Source: Streptomyces viridiviolaceus (GTDB lineage: Bacteria > Actinomycetota > Actinomycetes > Streptomycetales > Streptomycetaceae). From it: a stretch of 64,000 bases of DNA. This document shows positions 61,401-64,000 of this stretch, in pieces (the stretch's first letter is position 1; each line of letters starts with the position of its first letter). Position numbers and translations under genes: made by a program. The notes below the pieces were generated by a model that worked only from the letters and a program-made list of their open reading frames with translations, was not told the origin of the DNA and searched no databases. Where the stretch lies: NCBI RefSeq assembly GCF_014650995.1, contig NZ_BMWA01000031.1:1-64000 (forward strand), in the 5' to 3' direction.

Positions 61401-64000
61401 GCCAGTGCTGGACCGAGAGGGGTGTGCCGAAGCGTGCGGCGATCTCGTCGACGAGCTTGCCGTACGGGGCCAGGTTCGCCAGCTGTCTCTTGCCGACGGC
61501 GACGGCGGCGTGCGCGTTGCGGCTGAGCAGCCGCAGCAGCGCGCCGTCGTGGCGCAGCAGGACCGTCTCCAGGGTCCTCGTGCCGCTCAGCCGGTTCATC
61601 ATGTCCGGCACGCCCGAGTGGTTGATGACCGCGATGAGCCGGTCGTCGTGGCCCAGCCGGGACCGGGTGCGGGCCAGCGTCGCGGCCGCGGCCTCGAGGC
61701 CGGACATCATCACGGCGCGCTCCGCCACGGCCGGATTGGTGATGAGCGAGGTCGTCAGCCAGGGAGCGCGGTCCAGCGCCCTGCCGATGCGCTCCAGGAC
61801 GTCGTCCCCGCCGCCACTGGCGATTTCGGACCGCAGGGTGCCGTGGCGCAGCACCGCCGTGAGGACGCCGGGTCGCAGCAGGACCTCGTTGCCGTCGGCC
61901 ACCAGCTCCCTGACCTCGTGGCTCCCCGGGCTGAACAGCCTGCGGTACTCGTGCGGGTACGCCAGCAGCCGGGGGGTGCTCCGCAGCACCTCCAGCAGCT
62001 CCTCCTCCTGCCATACCGCCGCCGTCGCACCGGGTTCGGCGAGCACGACCTCGAGAGCGGGGTCGGCGGACTCTCCCTCCGGGCCCGCGACGGGCGGGGG
62101 CGGGCCGGCGTCGCGCAGTGCCGTGGCGAGCATCTCGTCGGGCACGCCGTCGAAGGCGCGCGGATCGTGCGAGAGCCGTTCGGCGACCGCCGGGTTGCCC
62201 ACCGCCGTGGCGATCAGCTCCTTGGAGCGGGCCAGTCTGGCCGCGAAGCCGGGCACGTCCGACAGCACGTCGATGAGGAGCGGGTCGGCGGCGAGCGCGT
62301 CCAGGACGGAGGTGTCCCTCATCGCGAGGTCGAGCAGGGCGGGCACCCGGACGAGCACGTAGGCCTGGTCGGCATGGGCGTGCAGCGCCCTGCGCAGTTC
62401 CCGGTGGGCGAACAGCCTGCGGTAGTCGACGGGCACCGGGGCGAGGTCCCGCGTCACCGCCACGAGCGCGGAGATCAGTGCCCAGTCCTCGGAGAGGGAG
62501 AGCGCCTGGTGCACCGGGCGTTCGGCGCGGACCAGCGCGTACCCCGCCTCCGGCGCGACATCCAGGAGCATGGCGAGCGTCCGGTAGGGCGCATCCATCA
62601 CGACGCGGATCAGGTCGATCTGGCCGTTGAGGAGGTGGGGTATGGACGGGTACAGCAGGAGGTCCTTCGCCCATACCACCTCGCTCTCGATCGCCTCGAC
62701 GATCTCCCTGCCGCGGGTGGGGTGCTTCATCAGGAAGGCGTCGAGGTAATCGGGGTTGTCCACCAGGCGTTCGGCGTCGCCCCCGTACTCCTCCAGCATG
62801 ACTTCGAGCCGGTCGAGGAAGGACGGTGAGGAGGCGAGCACCTCCGGCATGTCGGGGTGTGCGAAGAGGAGGTCCGTCAGGCCGTCGACCCGCAGCGCGC
62901 GCTCCACCAGGTGCACGGCGTCGGGCTGCAGGACCCGGGTGACGGCCTCGGCGTTCGCCTCGTCGAGCCATCTGACGTCCGCGACCATCATCTCGGTCAG
63001 GGTTCTGGCCGGCCAGGCGTCGTGCCATCCGGACCGCTGCGCGGCGGCGAAGAGGGTGCGCCGCACCGCCAGCCGGGCTTCGGCGGGTATGTCCGTCTCG
63101 GCCAGGGCCGCTTCCAGGCGCCCGACCGCGCTCGCGGGAAGGGTGGCGGGGCGGGCCGGACCGGCCGGCTGTCCGGTGGTGGTCCCCTCGGCCACGGCGG
63201 CCGTCTCCTGGGCGTTGCCGCCCCGGCCGGGCTTGCGTCGCTTGGACCTGCCCGTGCGAGGGGCGTCGGACGGCGCCGGGGCCGGCTCGTCACCGGCCAG
63301 CTCGATCAGTGCCTCGTCGCGCCCCGCCGCGGGCCGGCCCGTCGTCTCCGTGGCGTCCGGGCGGGTGACGTGGTCCGGGTCGAGCCCCAGGTCCCGCAGC
63401 GTCTGCTGTGCGGTCTTGAGCGCGCCGGCCGTCCTGGCCTGCTCACGTGCCTGGGCCCGCTTGTCCCGCGACGGGCGGGCGGTGTCCTGGGCGAGGACCG
63501 CCGCGTGGTACTGGGCCAGGGCGGCCGCGAGCCGGTCCAGTTCCGGATCGAGGGGCTGCGTCCCGGCGTCACCGGCCGGACGCCGCTCCCCCGCGGCGCT
63601 CCTCGTCGTGTCCTTGCCCTTGCGCTGCGTGGCCTCTCGCGCGGCTCGTTCGGCTGCCTCGCGCACCAGCGTCGTGGAGGTGACGAGGGCGGGCTCGTTG
63701 CGCACCGCGTCGATCTCCAGCGGGCCGTCCACGTAGCGGCTGCCGTGCCCGTCCCACTGGTACTTGTTGCCCTGGCGGACCGAACTGATGGCGTACACCA
63801 GCGTGTCGACCCGGCCGTCCCCGGCGAGGACGTAGGCGAAGGAGGCGCCGCCGCTGCCGCCGTCGAGGTGGACGTGGAGCGCCTGGTGGGCCCGGACCTC
63901 GCTCTCCCGTGGCCGGCGCCGCGCGTCGGCGACCTCGGCCAGTACCCGGGACTGTCCCGGTGACAGGTGCTCCGCGCGGACGTGCCGGGCGTAGACCAGG
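31438..64000 (-). CDS. Giant multidomain protein (>=10,853 aa, 5' end outside window), 'lonely Cys'-type, with protease-like domains
   Basis: One frame without a stop from the right edge to TGA at 31440-31438. The apparent ATG at 63798 is internal: the frame continues to 64000 with sequence matching a second copy of the same module at 58470-59080. In order from the N-terminal side: module copy 1; a Lys/Arg linker; a helical-repeat tract (63130-59350); module copy 2; a region with a His-Cys (clan CD-like) domain (Cys at 57388-57390); then about 8500 residues of beta-type, Gly/Ser-rich modules. Within these lie a degenerate ART-like domain (46160-45800), a metzincin-like domain (HEVLHGLGVRDD at 45225-45190), a second zincin (HELAH at 37143-37129), and Ala/Thr linkers. 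The C-terminus is Ser/Arg/Pro-rich. I noticed only one cysteine in the frame, fitting the 'lonely Cys domain' giants of actinomycetes. It lies upstream of a T7SS locus on the same strand; export by that system is inference. Confidence 0.9.
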   Translation of the reverse strand, partial: LVYARHVRAEHLSPGQSRVLAEVADARRRPRESEVRAHQALHVHLDGGSGGASFAYVLAGDGRVDTLVYAISSVRQGNKYQWDGHGSRYVDGPLEIDAVRNEPALVTSTTLVREAAERAAREATQRKGKDTTRSAAGERRPAGDAGTQPLDPELDRLAAALAQYHAAVLAQDTARPSRDKRAQAREQARTAGALKTAQQTLRDLGLDPDHVTRPDATETTGRPAAGRDEALIELAGDEPAPAPSDAPRTGRSKRRKPGRGGNAQETAAVAEGTTTGQPAGPARPATLPASAVGRLEAALAETDIPAEARLAVRRTLFAAAQRSGWHDAWPARTLTEMMVADVRWLDEANAEAVTRVLQPDAVHLVERALRVDGLTDLLFAHPDMPEVLASSPSFLDRLEVMLEEYGGDAERLVDNPDYLDAFLMKHPTRGREIVEAIESEVVWAKDLLLYPSIPHLLNGQIDLIRVVMDAPYRTLAMLLDVAPEAGYALVRAERPVHQALSLSEDWALISALVAVTRDLAPVPVDYRRLFAHRELRRALHAHADQAYVLVRVPALLDLAMRDTSVLDALAADPLLIDVLSDVPGFAARLARSKELIATAVGNPAVAERLSHDPRAFDGVPDEMLATALRDAGPPPPVAGPEGESADPALEVVLAEPGATAAVWQEEELLEVLRSTPRLLAYPHEYRRLFSPGSHEVRELVADGNEVLLRPGVLTAVLRHGTLRSEIASGGGDDVLERIGRALDRAPWLTTSLITNPAVAERAVMMSGLEAAAATLARTRSRLGHDDRLIAVINHSGVPDMMNRLSGTRTLETVLLRHDGALLRLLSRNAHAAVAVGKRQLANLAPYGKLVDEIAARFGTPLSVQHWQRLFDTPELLDALARPDHALALDLLLSAPEAFAEAVARPDFAARLNDGTLDAHFARVSEQRRTRKKKSSRAWVTALLDVVRSVGEAVLYPEGIAHQRGDDWLVSSLSKPHDEAMRDLDTRNPDLGPLEHQWVRHVSEAVRADRWLMDLAHGREALAVGLYRNTELLETLRARPALARLFEDHSENVLLLLVSSESFTRALRDNDYLYRLFLTDQHTRARIIGTPEAIPHYVGNPELSRLLLFAYDTYYFKLPEESDADLVHQSPDAARVMADGGPVADALLAEPALRRLLADEAVDDVGRTVIRAVVSSAEMVRAVARHPDLLDTLADVPWLAEGLADNPGLLPDAAGYAALLSNEALMHAFTTHPGQVREVLSDQELTRTAMASPAVVAALESDEHLARLLAHRPSVHRLLREQPSVVVDLARGGHVLRRALTSVRDLADTLADFPGTIAELRRAPWLLDALLRSHALLRHAVERSPVWAAALAGRNIAEALTPQVVRRLATRATFLTVLADQARAVGAMAGEDLRRLLANADLTHFLNGQPVFAARFLRTPSWYEQALRVPDLTTTLRALASDADGFRALAEDPSPEPLLRALSTAAGPARTSAAPAQRRPAQDTGRDRSGAARKQGARPARGSVWAQALASVPEAADLLLGPAGGEVVAALGGAPELLPLLIAAPSVAEDLAQRPSSWPEYAFGTYLRGEDRALESFESDHQNWLDRAGVVLTGDFHGRVAEAARPVWTRAREEREARRAEEATRTAERLASFAPHRSDTWELSGRLVYATHLHPDRLAPEQLRVLRRVAGGELRPRESDVRANRALHVHLDGGSGGASFAYVLAPDGRVDVLVYALSTARQGNMYKWEGHSGRYVNGPLDIDAVRNHPALVASVALVREAADRAEAQTRAAAGKGKRKDAGTAATAPAARSALAADPEVVRLVDALTRYHAALAEERAAQSSHNTRTLPRARAKLEETRGTLRELGLDPETYGEPPLTLDAATLDGRAADPVQEHRGPAARTVADVAADTRRPRPAVDVRPLLDGTGNVVGLDLGDGAHEGPANGTRLLDTPDGFVLRFAYDPAPPPAEPAVLARRDGARVRLSPDQFADLAAQHRIDDRPLWLVTEDGARYGLDLARTVAERTGVPVWSHSGRVDLVPDSFGALRIRTVTEADGSRPEGHWMRVEPGDTQPGAAARDTAGPDPYVRSVTGERFHFRTLLMTPFAEPGTGRVIGHMSLSPREMARAESAFRALPGTTSFSAGRAGDTDPGLTGTNPWTDGAPRHYLVAHGPEGRATVRLHTRDGRAVEFTGEETGALLRRHTAFRAFWSGAVRRADSAVVTVICYAGRPGSLVETPYIQSLADSLGLTVTGPTGIVGISTSGGVHITPFHGRAGWLTALPRRTRTTFRDGELVDVPDEEAAAAAGPEGEEDVLRLADTPPSSEAGELARAVLEPRPAVVRGLGALLDPGPVAEAAPATGPAPQEEREAEGTGPAAEDLQQARDRRDAELLFAPPAHATSPGFRHGVGDETFAFADDRLPAAVREGIGALLEEASREPAARALAEYVDTLGSAEFLRQAVADRVVLTLGLPDGRAAVTVRLRLGDWTQLTDPRGAPLAGPAAGDAVRVLDHGRRPLDWRETASSRRTVRHGLDAAIALPFSQVLALVPPVAQAGAALRALLVGSGRTSDSTVSSTVGTTRTVRPSADRSVVFRHDVGIDLVVQRRGRTAQRWRTVVEDSLLVRHPREALRELPRPEGVQYATSALLREQAGAADGGTAALRRAPHDPAAVREERAPRPAVVGEPVTLPRFSWLESVTGAADYRAAVFAAVDPSHDDPFSPAFERLDAFARVRTLLAGLPQATAGGYRSVPVSSVTGRPDAVRVRASFHNPRVVADLDGPSRADIEDVHVAEVGAPSTQWDASTTGVSDALALAATAAGLPLPLPSLGYVRSVHFSRPGQQAGSVELHRLRFTDEPTTVVEFDVNVETRGLGGRGGPETWLTARVRMLATDADRLGARPEGPTASAVSRTATDPEAVARTAPGRGLRLPAAFRDWLPPASRVGHMDRSDAERVRARTLRLVHHHFPGFLAVSDPWGDVPAPRTETLPARPGAAPAAHQVRNQLALDELLSESGLARVMHRMTGPGHSVTLTRTSTNGTERVKVTLRATLDPEGFRHVRSHRGQMDVYHGTYFDLTSSATRQWKLAAGLELPLGGLLTGPGEATDGAGGRFAPGVSWSGSLTESGGFVAGGASGGGSLWLSEFGGPVHVEVTAERVGDPAAGPAVLDPVPVRTALLVPEDLVMEDDGTGRLVRTLALESRPDGQGGAHRTPRTGEDGPARTWTPPEERLPQDILHLVRTDHLTAHVTDLLRRAGVPALDPLEEAALETAVEGLAPRVRDFTGAAYPLWTRPVGTSSLGLRQWAEVSVRAVPGPLTALGESEHAYRYDHTLGTAVVRHTETDDSLSLYAGLGTSLTLGSDPAGADPLEVNVADLNRAGPEFSRPRHSGLPGDRAASGLSDRTDVTTGPHVWADAPVTFHVTVRIRAEHRVGLLGRLGSRRAATREVHGEPVRAPGLALMQREAAVTRGLRPAPAEQPAGRAPADPLPMAPSNVLRGDGFDQAALLAVPDLRPFVSRLLPRVRELLSREHADAVEAELWKTAAHQGTKALLETMLTGLPLLVPHRDQFRTTTARLTLTARLLNPRALGQEPGGHVLDGRNLRAVERTGDADAGLGHIEYPAVIDSDAPQRAASGSSPLTGQTSSPGGQLRTGRQDSTSLRHAVRPWTTEFDVEVTARLDVHWALSGASPAIGLGLPLVGRHDRHPLGTEVLPGSLRLGHPEEVTRPQPDPAGPRPAAMVRHEAPVEYTREGLPLTPDLLRDGFVGTVGDLNALRAAAEDLFTGRGRLTGMSPAANSWQGGPFVLQSKIAAIFSPPHLSRWFLDLAARGTLREPVTVPGTSNDARGSLEISADVHGLRETGDPLPGTFAQEAQRSLRGTSGATGSGARVAGTRSALAAVDEDDRSGGRRFSRVEATSITWHIVHRPVTGRPRAVDVTVSDEAAVFYVPTDALDALLGLGTDVPADRSPSAQAKGKGRQDAQEEVREEAAGPARHTPEEALIRQEYADAVLELTRAEAALDAANAHRSTGASAAAVRRAEAARERLAKALVAVDALGELPVVEPVSDAELRARPRLPGGAATGTWPAAEPAAARPGSPAPAPMSVPAPADTRRDDGPGEPVPTATVAETLPDTAPDARDVLTGQRATTPAHRDPEPAGDDTAQAGQGTAQAAQDTAPSGHDTAQTGQDPVQADPAEAEAVPEHPWYVDHGVLGHASVTGTGDFDAAAAGDWARRVADGLPASERVLAPEVTAALRTLLGTTGRHAWEELLAHGVTLAARGRLVWLRPVLVDLVPADQRQGADGVREYGVRFATTAGSREHVREQNMGVDAATLVGFTTASAVASAMLLGLPQLRAESSAKSTDVLRRNVIAGRTLFIGANRPFTAGLRVRVFVDGAERTPDVTVPRGLRVEFPAEYAGPGTPRPDLTVPAENRREGTVRDGTDRPVLNAIDMTPVVAALHGSLRRSGLDAVTAARVMTQARELLNERTGRTRSRWWLTTGDTSGRIEVPLFPGRSFGARITVRAEIDSLQFAGVTENVQVRDDLGRGVARGTGRSGSGSAGISFGYNTYGFSMPVTEGSALPAVRGLLPLLGVSFDRGAGSGLTVTSQNLNHTVLNAREDQARYRSRLRVSVDVRTEGRRRVEPVSEVVEAELGVAWRDGRGAAAFEQRTLGAVRTPGLLPDSPSVRPSPVTTHPHVMALLRESGTEPLRAGALPERMAPGRVRTPHSDEPPALAARRGQGFAMALAMPGSQLVLEHLLWALRQYAEPAGPGPVQRAARRAGLGGPADAEWAALEAELGLHFGRPALEADLPSVLAGVSHTVTMGGRRYRLTAKAILGDRLDGSSYPMLVNARAARTETVTGKQGSEWSVAAGGGGGVLIPVGEGKRIRVGGITLRGAFERSRDEDFTAAHTGYRRTETEGPVHEHVYDTVYELSVRPVVPQRDRPAETWWLDRPGELLTQVVVPEQHAPNENGPEKPLDAAAVAATGRVSFRRDWPAAGARQVDFAHGGTAGIYPAFLVVPELTRLAADGYARLAGLPARWLSDPANWPEELGELTQPAALAARLGALTGPDGYEAVLPARDGWRYSVRLRLRAYAPVDLGQTRGETEIEQYAQAADKYKRDDSTSWHLGLSLSAGPQIGVGALAGGGSGDQHDGSAVLAAVPQAGGEHHDEGHHDEGAHGDVVTHQSGGQEHGGSGARVVALAQVQAKAGWGGGRGRLAGVVEISRATYKGTPHLVRTSPVFEVTVTRARGSRQQESVRYLRVERGLDLLVPDRRMADLLPPAAEAGAPASAPRTAPEDPAGAAAERPPADGAQRQAPASDADVTGTPAADPAGQPARAAEAAVPQAPADGQAVAERAADGGPARAHLLGRPLPGAVHPEVLRADDVLREITTRLESQGVLGRRGAARDQLVRALRSTFSSDALQSQYTALTGTGVARWFPVDGPFGSTRYVWVRVTAEVAEPHSHRSRPEIKFTLRSEGITEDVTGHERSLAADAGVGVRTRFGNHDAHAGFEAEAVMAMSSAREHEAARQVLDIARANTNNTDRGEEFEHRLAVRIELRTATRPPMALAAPVDAVRQSARWVAGLVRGEAPQPVPPARTGVWYDDGLGEGRTVPAEVRLLVPSHLTVPADRPVPPVVVPDAAAVTPRWAAPARSVPQLPAALTDFLHPWDVPAARVVQRWAKAAAYQPVREPDLTRERAWEVPGLDPLDMAGMRYDHHTSTPMLRANVARLLEHRYEVPVGDRTVTVGFELTAARVVGPAEGVAFKARRYQQDHFSPKSEESRSRGAVVSVGPEAGGMADGHRLYERATVDVYARSTEDKQGFEAGETRETNREATRPYRHYKFDVTVVVRPVKGARRELRIPVPGGLYAMLPLSGVHLAGGLEQALPHLFPDLSEPQTAPEPSAAPGPESTTPESAASQSAAQSVPETAAATEPATAAPRTGTAPAADTAPAVHHDWVHPADRRFVVESDPGETLWHYSASRPEDVFREGFRANDTALMRVLDWADDAPPRSPFTFTSRTPELRHLRQRYRYEIVASRNPDPTGVDVNATAARMSRQADLPHEEAVAFTIGIAPRAVVRVYDYETRRTGRWNAQTQQVEWAPGEVAGEPVGRGEVRTDRWLPYGAPRGWEPRPTEAFVFVPDADGGRPLVRRPVASGERTDVGYAWVLTDRGARAGEALQLTRRLHLVPDGVTEAELDHLRHTVTEAVHDVVNAPGHRLPAQQPDRVPGRAAQGPMLSVRVEFTDDAASAHQVVTVRAGRPRGEAMTQNVWYASAHPAAFVHEVLHGLGVRDDYADLRVLLTPGGRVEQRLPQGRSSLMGTVGNAPLPDFRVTEDHLRQIAEVWAPYAHLGAGPAAAPPAWPAQADTAPAARRAPDEADAARGGATPAARQDGPARVPRGAPGSALVVRVSDRHGNHAGWWDDGARRTVPLPPAQRQDPTGTDGTASAAAVPVEELLEGVRTAWFGDRPLALWLSAERPADLGLDEAALDRLPDLVPPDSVLVFGASGPDGGLTVNGRTVATEALAGLLAAAAPGRVPVLTMPGGDRIAHALASLTRSPAIAGPHGVDLGPGAGTLTGPAVDGAGPQRLRVFDGEHEDGVPVTAAGGTVALVPGTDETGSTQDAPAAAASSGPVTAPEEGTGRRPSQDGQEAAAPNPDDTGLGRPVDVDPAARTIGIPRAGLPHLPAVIRTLRAMAAEAGAAVPEQVWNLLPHRLLSNYRYLVAGGDDAADDGLLVPLGEAEALITLDPRDPRHLRAPAPSYDRPSTLPTIQEEPENSGADAAPVTGPRSLVPERTPGRDRFRANEGINSSYLTGAFVRTHAGSTSATRGGISLSFGIGLTPGVPQVARVGVGVSGTANASSRSTSWVGDAEGGHVETAKSDSVMLAYQADWSVRLRTDALRAWDTIEPVRVVAPDDRRLLLYVPEYYLGKAPEQQVTATGTQGLERRVPAVYYASGLTGLPTLFDRIVAAARQQNLDLPVGSVQREELLQKLWNLESHLDAATGGGKGYAFTLHSRYGKPIATVHLHTERTSRGVRVGTTTDKAPIENVRTAIDGTSGGHTLGQSHTLTFPTAEINLLPVPARAELGVGVSASLGMTWSTSDGISAGRTGLWVVVPRDTGLSSAYRLELTHSADVAVRGAGSVRTPEVHGQALLRTPEPEAFRYGFPVDPEALVETGRTTEETGEARRTVSTGPVASVAQGEAGLTVPYRPGLVRGTEPRRDDSEHVNVPPHVAEGRGIGTGLVEFDDETVQELRDLLGQELRRLGFLPADASAPLARARWWRHGNRVNSLLQNEELFDKYISRRGLESHFDQLHQTGVVLTLVRPQGLLGVDIDLDAVRITVRARPTPGQAPEFLGPTRTKAVVNLAMGMETGGQSTGGSRQIALSLRAKALFNQLKGAVIGFDVKRTVGATETVSFLNNRPELLEYNGVVHKHALPVDLTVTLELEHSGLQGRVRRGARNPQPLRLPGRRVLAYLPPLGSAERTAARPQGPTPASVLDRAVVYHVDATGLRDAAVAVLGDLTGPQGHADQELTSFTSTIQVRSHFKEMAYGRYSNDQFFDPGLRDTNAAVDIRAVLGPSAFAGFLDDFVLGDISLWMSQTNGTDSSSNGVSWAQAGVTVGGSAGVASVSGEVGATRGWQWNRSSSQGRTGAEEMIRLAFGRGYVFRAETRFEVRSRLEKTAKLLPNSYRSHRQDVTGRTVMYVLAEADALEKYAAGDVPLPDERLVDVMNRWHSGELRLSGNAVAGVLSRWSLETPEPGQRPRTEAAEQAADHLARLSLSRSALADVLVKLHDNGALPVLDEKTRTAFAARFGVRLSDPAGAFPDVSLPEYLTRRDGAGNTLGHSAVHAVSYDGGRSTYDIVREQVDAVAPGLLAAQPELWTGGGRRIGRLQSGVNILQSLLAEGRDTAMWEDLLSPNGHRFYLVNPMGWLLSDVVEITLRATLDTTPEAHDFKPYTGLEKYGHGYASTSTSTSRDVGQSFTAGKLGAGGANASGNAGVGVGQGAHRGVTRAETATAEQTTYAYNGTYLFRTQGRLSVSAQAYHTDGQALNNWLGGLYRRWAGVPATSSSATVAHTLTLQVPRGLAELSPQYGPQGPRDLRPLPELPGDAYVAGTLLDDALPVALRLMRALFRPTADGTRTRTSPTVPQLMSRGHMANQLLPAAAGRRLLLAETVFVPGRSSRRARLFLTGDLYDLEVIGPVHGTGTGRYIKHQSGTTVNASNDRWRPNANAGLSGSGVMNQHNPAQTPDGRSHPPNTASGSASASWNTSSNVAGAAAENYRREQHIKQLGPVHLVRLRARYRLEAERHNHHLLRSATREGSVVRSDPFTGDVYVEMFEAEVEELRARLEQTVPPALEATAWAKLDQARTLDLVALLETAAEVPDVTPSRLYQWVVRQARAQHAAHPQALVLRIDRTDLAARARRATLRWAVETLRADLQKAWAAGVHVVTPESLGRYEGLLDGRQEPPRAEGAEDTVWSIVADVDRFRRQATPGTEPVPPAGVPRLAALAEQSMDHMIRAVAHDLDIPVRLDTVDEDGRTVTRWAEPSGRVHAFDPRDPDAPGVGDLTSEQAWSAGLLTDTARTAADKSGLDAAELGALYRTSWHRGRSLDVAVDAAVSDRLADLGFDIGRRVALRQAWDAAERLGERTTDDSVRDARLALTTLQHPADGGDPAPAGQTPGRMVREAEAALISLLREAGDGAAVPTDTDTTRPGSPARTDTAAPARTGTDAPARVGTDAPARVGTPADTAAPADVVASSRAVTPADTDAPARADVHAVNDAVTDAPAPTAHAVAAEATAPAQAPAITAADAPGASYGAPPVVDVSPDASAGPAADLYTPPPAGPAAEVAAAIVVTAPGAVPDRPVAARNELLRQLTRVLHDPVVAENVRSSGVRVLLVPRGTPVTEVPGFENLRDLRTHDTDARPRPVAAARGLTDVAAGIVVVAEENLLGEDPGVTGAAAHPDGYSSVLHELAHMVYFFGLGDADRASVQAAYEARLALGPDAEWADGPRRDTAGRAVDNYASTGAEEYFAQTSNAHLGANHGHDPYTGRPRNNGASWVRENDAALAPLLDRLYGPEPDAAAPGNPVVATRTGDDALAAARDLDRLNPQADEAVRPALGRSVTSFGTERDGAQGLVHVAAVPEETVDWLREQVFQHVEDGRGADPDFRQAVRTTLTSAYLSSEWARLFSEAGLPLRAPYRGDTYQVSLRFGLSEPRRAPAGIEEMPDGPPVNIQRWMFGISEAGNTDSAGDLRSATLGHAHTVPFAHTGWFRRLTVTPQLTYTHNQSTTSVSVGATVQPMVLLRSRERSWPVEYTLHAQVRTTVSLTRALTEGPAPNQWHTPAEPAPAPLTVWFPKHLIDEEPAPETQDATGPQHTPAPMRTLLDQVPLFATETVPHADRLLADVLRSFEHDLAGLSESSLDQLRGFLDEGAVRGNLPLMYGGHHSSPTLYAEDGRVIGMLRLHAEVAQRTGDEALAGPTTINSVLESHVLRSVRLTSTAAVTNAVGVGLSVSGGFALGSREQAGGTEPAGLTLTGQAAVQQQVTHALTGGGSARTSRSLRTAKPLLRVHADAVYEVTLVRPDGQEQTPAEGSPLARGTRYPLILRVPSAATVSGTPSTTRHLPPEVLHLRDLGVSTTPLAVDGTGPLFDALETWLADHGFLPPRRGRADTWYHGPVSGATHLQRLNNQRKLDQLRSAMGLRAGLDEMTNGGHPVWFELPTVTGVRRVSFRIAAERRYPQDQEQGGVTHDLHLSDVQTLNYSGSTLVGDEQVTRVPLALSGTVQASLTNPFDGHGNLWLQGLTPEYTYSRQSSRVTGSSAGSGHEFYALSPTADGVQVFTLPVTYRATMSASHDTAMEPVEAQGRVALAVPTYRTLDTPAERVPAAAARPRPEAEDDAARFAEAVRLPETAWVDRAGGSRALRDAVNEMLAAHRPDHAEADEAAPAARAGDAEDGVELRTMPGAWPAPVPEATAEEGAGPVPYPRWAADTLASLRRAVRAAVDRAGAAVSRVGELAVGGRVEAPEGVAQEVVEAGLSPHHLVANAYRLFNDSYVIEGAGTSGVLLGTDITVEVEGHLTGVRALPRPGVLDYERWIQSVDAAADTRGTTRAHAAGVTVAADYGSPARPFAPAGHYARRRGVTDSTTTHDTSAVFRVTSENDVPAHRFAATAVYKVTVRGGWRNVVAGTVAGGPRFEDTRVVEVPDGVEFLLSDNDLVNHPEFLLDGTAEPPAAAPADRALPAWFTGSGGRIGFGSVVEMLPARPEDGRSAFQRTVHRLVEQIAPGSTVPGTATYRHVMSRVNEHTTSLGLRTLVNAGPDGHTAFHFVHNSWLGPMLVEVALRARPAGPLDAVRGRRAAGNPGLDNVLGHTSGDGTSLPVPGSTRQTRATTITDTLDFSPLVQRNGHRFRPTVTASRQSGTADAALSTRERRAWQRSMLDVTEFHVDYRIEATVSAVPVSALPGGASLRAVLDGLTGLTDGLVRRLPEAARVPLEGLTGLLPRAVQQVSDAINVRAVLRFNGSETPAGPETPRPLVEPALLTADPSQPPEERPGETVIDMEVPAALRDALAGPAWLPRRPFTVYDMAALPQLAQALRAVDPSLDEPGRLPTSTSAEGILVRLTQLARTGRVTLLRPAASAAFLGGPGAEGTTVRLSLHAPRVEAESLDTAIDRVEIATDGAVSQGDLSATEGLGFGFSAPLDGAATDRLGPTVPVAGQRTSAGLTHTQSAPRREMLRFGTPMAGASRGAPGHRIRAVGVLRVSGPAGTRWVVGDIVLRTTEAPPGGPATPAADTAATIVARLTPLPADGDRGEEAFRAQTTRRHSTVPRIGTRSRSLSPGTSRPLPRNRSLSVPTPVDPSTPRDTGQPEDVR
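36830..37480 (-). other. Second zinc protease-like domain (HELAH...EEYFAQ) in the giant protein
   Basis: SSVLHELAHMVYFFGLGD (HELAH at 37143-37129) is followed about 50 residues later by NYASTGAEEYFAQTSNAHLG (about 36995-36940). H-E-x-x-H plus a downstream Y-A-x-x-x-x-E-E-Y-F-A is the arrangement of toxin-associated zincins such as the anthrax lethal-factor/Pro-Pro endopeptidase group. The upstream VRVLLVPRGTPVTEVPGFEN region fits the N-terminal half of that fold. Confidence 0.72.
37720..37925 (-). repeat. Ala/Thr/Asp low-complexity repeat linker in the giant protein
   Basis: Repeats of about 30 bp encode APAR(T/V)GTD-type peptides (PARTDTAAPARTGTDAPARV) just upstream in protein order of the second zincin domain. 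Tandem near-identical DNA copies occur at 37820-37900. Confidence 0.65.
45050..45450 (-). other. Metzincin-like zinc protease domain in the giant protein
   Basis: HEVLHGLGVRDD (HEVLH at 45222-45208) is a full H-E-x-x-H-x-x-G-x-x-D zinc site. About 35 residues on, SSLMGTVGN provides a Met that could form the Met-turn. Preceding strands (LSVRVEFTDDA, QVVTVRAGRP) and VWYASAHPAAFVHEV fit a compact metalloprotease. All zinc ligands are retained. Confidence 0.75.
45800..46160 (-). other. Degenerate ADP-ribosyltransferase-like domain in the giant protein
   Basis: LWHYSASRPEDVFREGF (46150-46095) matches the first motif of CT/pertussis-type ARTs ('LYR.DSRPP..IF..GF'), but the NAD-binding Arg position is His/Tyr. 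FTFTSRT matches the S-T-S strand, YRYEIVASRNPDPTGVDVNA matches the YVYEI...IDVN run, and PHEEAVAFTIGI matches the ExE loop with the catalytic second Glu changed to Ala. The fold is probably retained and the activity lost. Confidence 0.6.
51480..51620 (-). repeat. Octapeptide-repeat linker in the giant protein
   Basis: About four to five units of roughly 24 bp encode (G/D)TAQAGQ-type octapeptides (GTAQAAQD, TAPSGHDT, AQTGQDPV). It is a flexible Ala/Gln/Asp linker between folded modules. Confidence 0.6.
57150..57800 (-). other. 'Lonely Cys' clan CD-like domain in the giant protein
   Basis: Strand-His: HYLVAHGPEG (His codon 57553-57555). Then a beta hairpin with RDGRAVEFTGEETGALLRRH, and 55 residues after the His a hydrophobic strand ending in Cys, SAVVTVICYAGRPG (Cys codon 57388-57390), then QSLADSLGLTVTGPTGIVGI. 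H-G ... hydrophobic strand-C-(A/G) is the catalytic layout of caspase/CHAT-type peptidases. Activity is unproven. Confidence 0.65.
58470..59080 (-). repeat. Module copy 2 of the giant protein (copy 1 at about 63600-64000 and beyond)
   Basis: Both copies read LVYA....(R/P)..L.P.Q.RVL..VA...RPRES(E/D)VRA..ALHVHLDGGSGGASFAYVLA, followed by DGRVD.LVYA.S..RQGN.Y.W.GH. They end with a charged coil, YHAA.L...(x)n, then L..LGLDP. About 200 residues are alignable, and DNA identity is high across the HLDGGSGG part (58920-58945 versus 63850-63885). The copies bracket the helical-repeat tract, about 4.9 kb apart. The family is not recognised. Confidence 0.85.
59350..63130 (-). other. Helical short-repeat tract in the giant protein (about 1260 residues)
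   Basis: A long, almost strand-free region built from roughly 11-residue units of the type (H/N/D)P-x-L-L-x-x-L-A-x-x. Examples are HPDLLDTLADV, NPGLLPDAAGY, SPAVVAALESD and RPSVHRLLREQ. The pattern recalls STI1/DP-type and alpha-solenoid scaffolds and suggests a binding platform. Confidence 0.7.

Noticed and set aside
56848-62829. 1993-codon plus-strand frame opposite the giant gene
   Set aside because: Content mirrors the Leu/Ala-rich helical repeats read in antisense; no start signal or domain.
58469-63028. 1519-codon minus-strand frame overlapping the giant frame
   Set aside because: Arg/Pro/Gly-rich alternative frame of the same DNA; the giant frame has all recognisable motifs.
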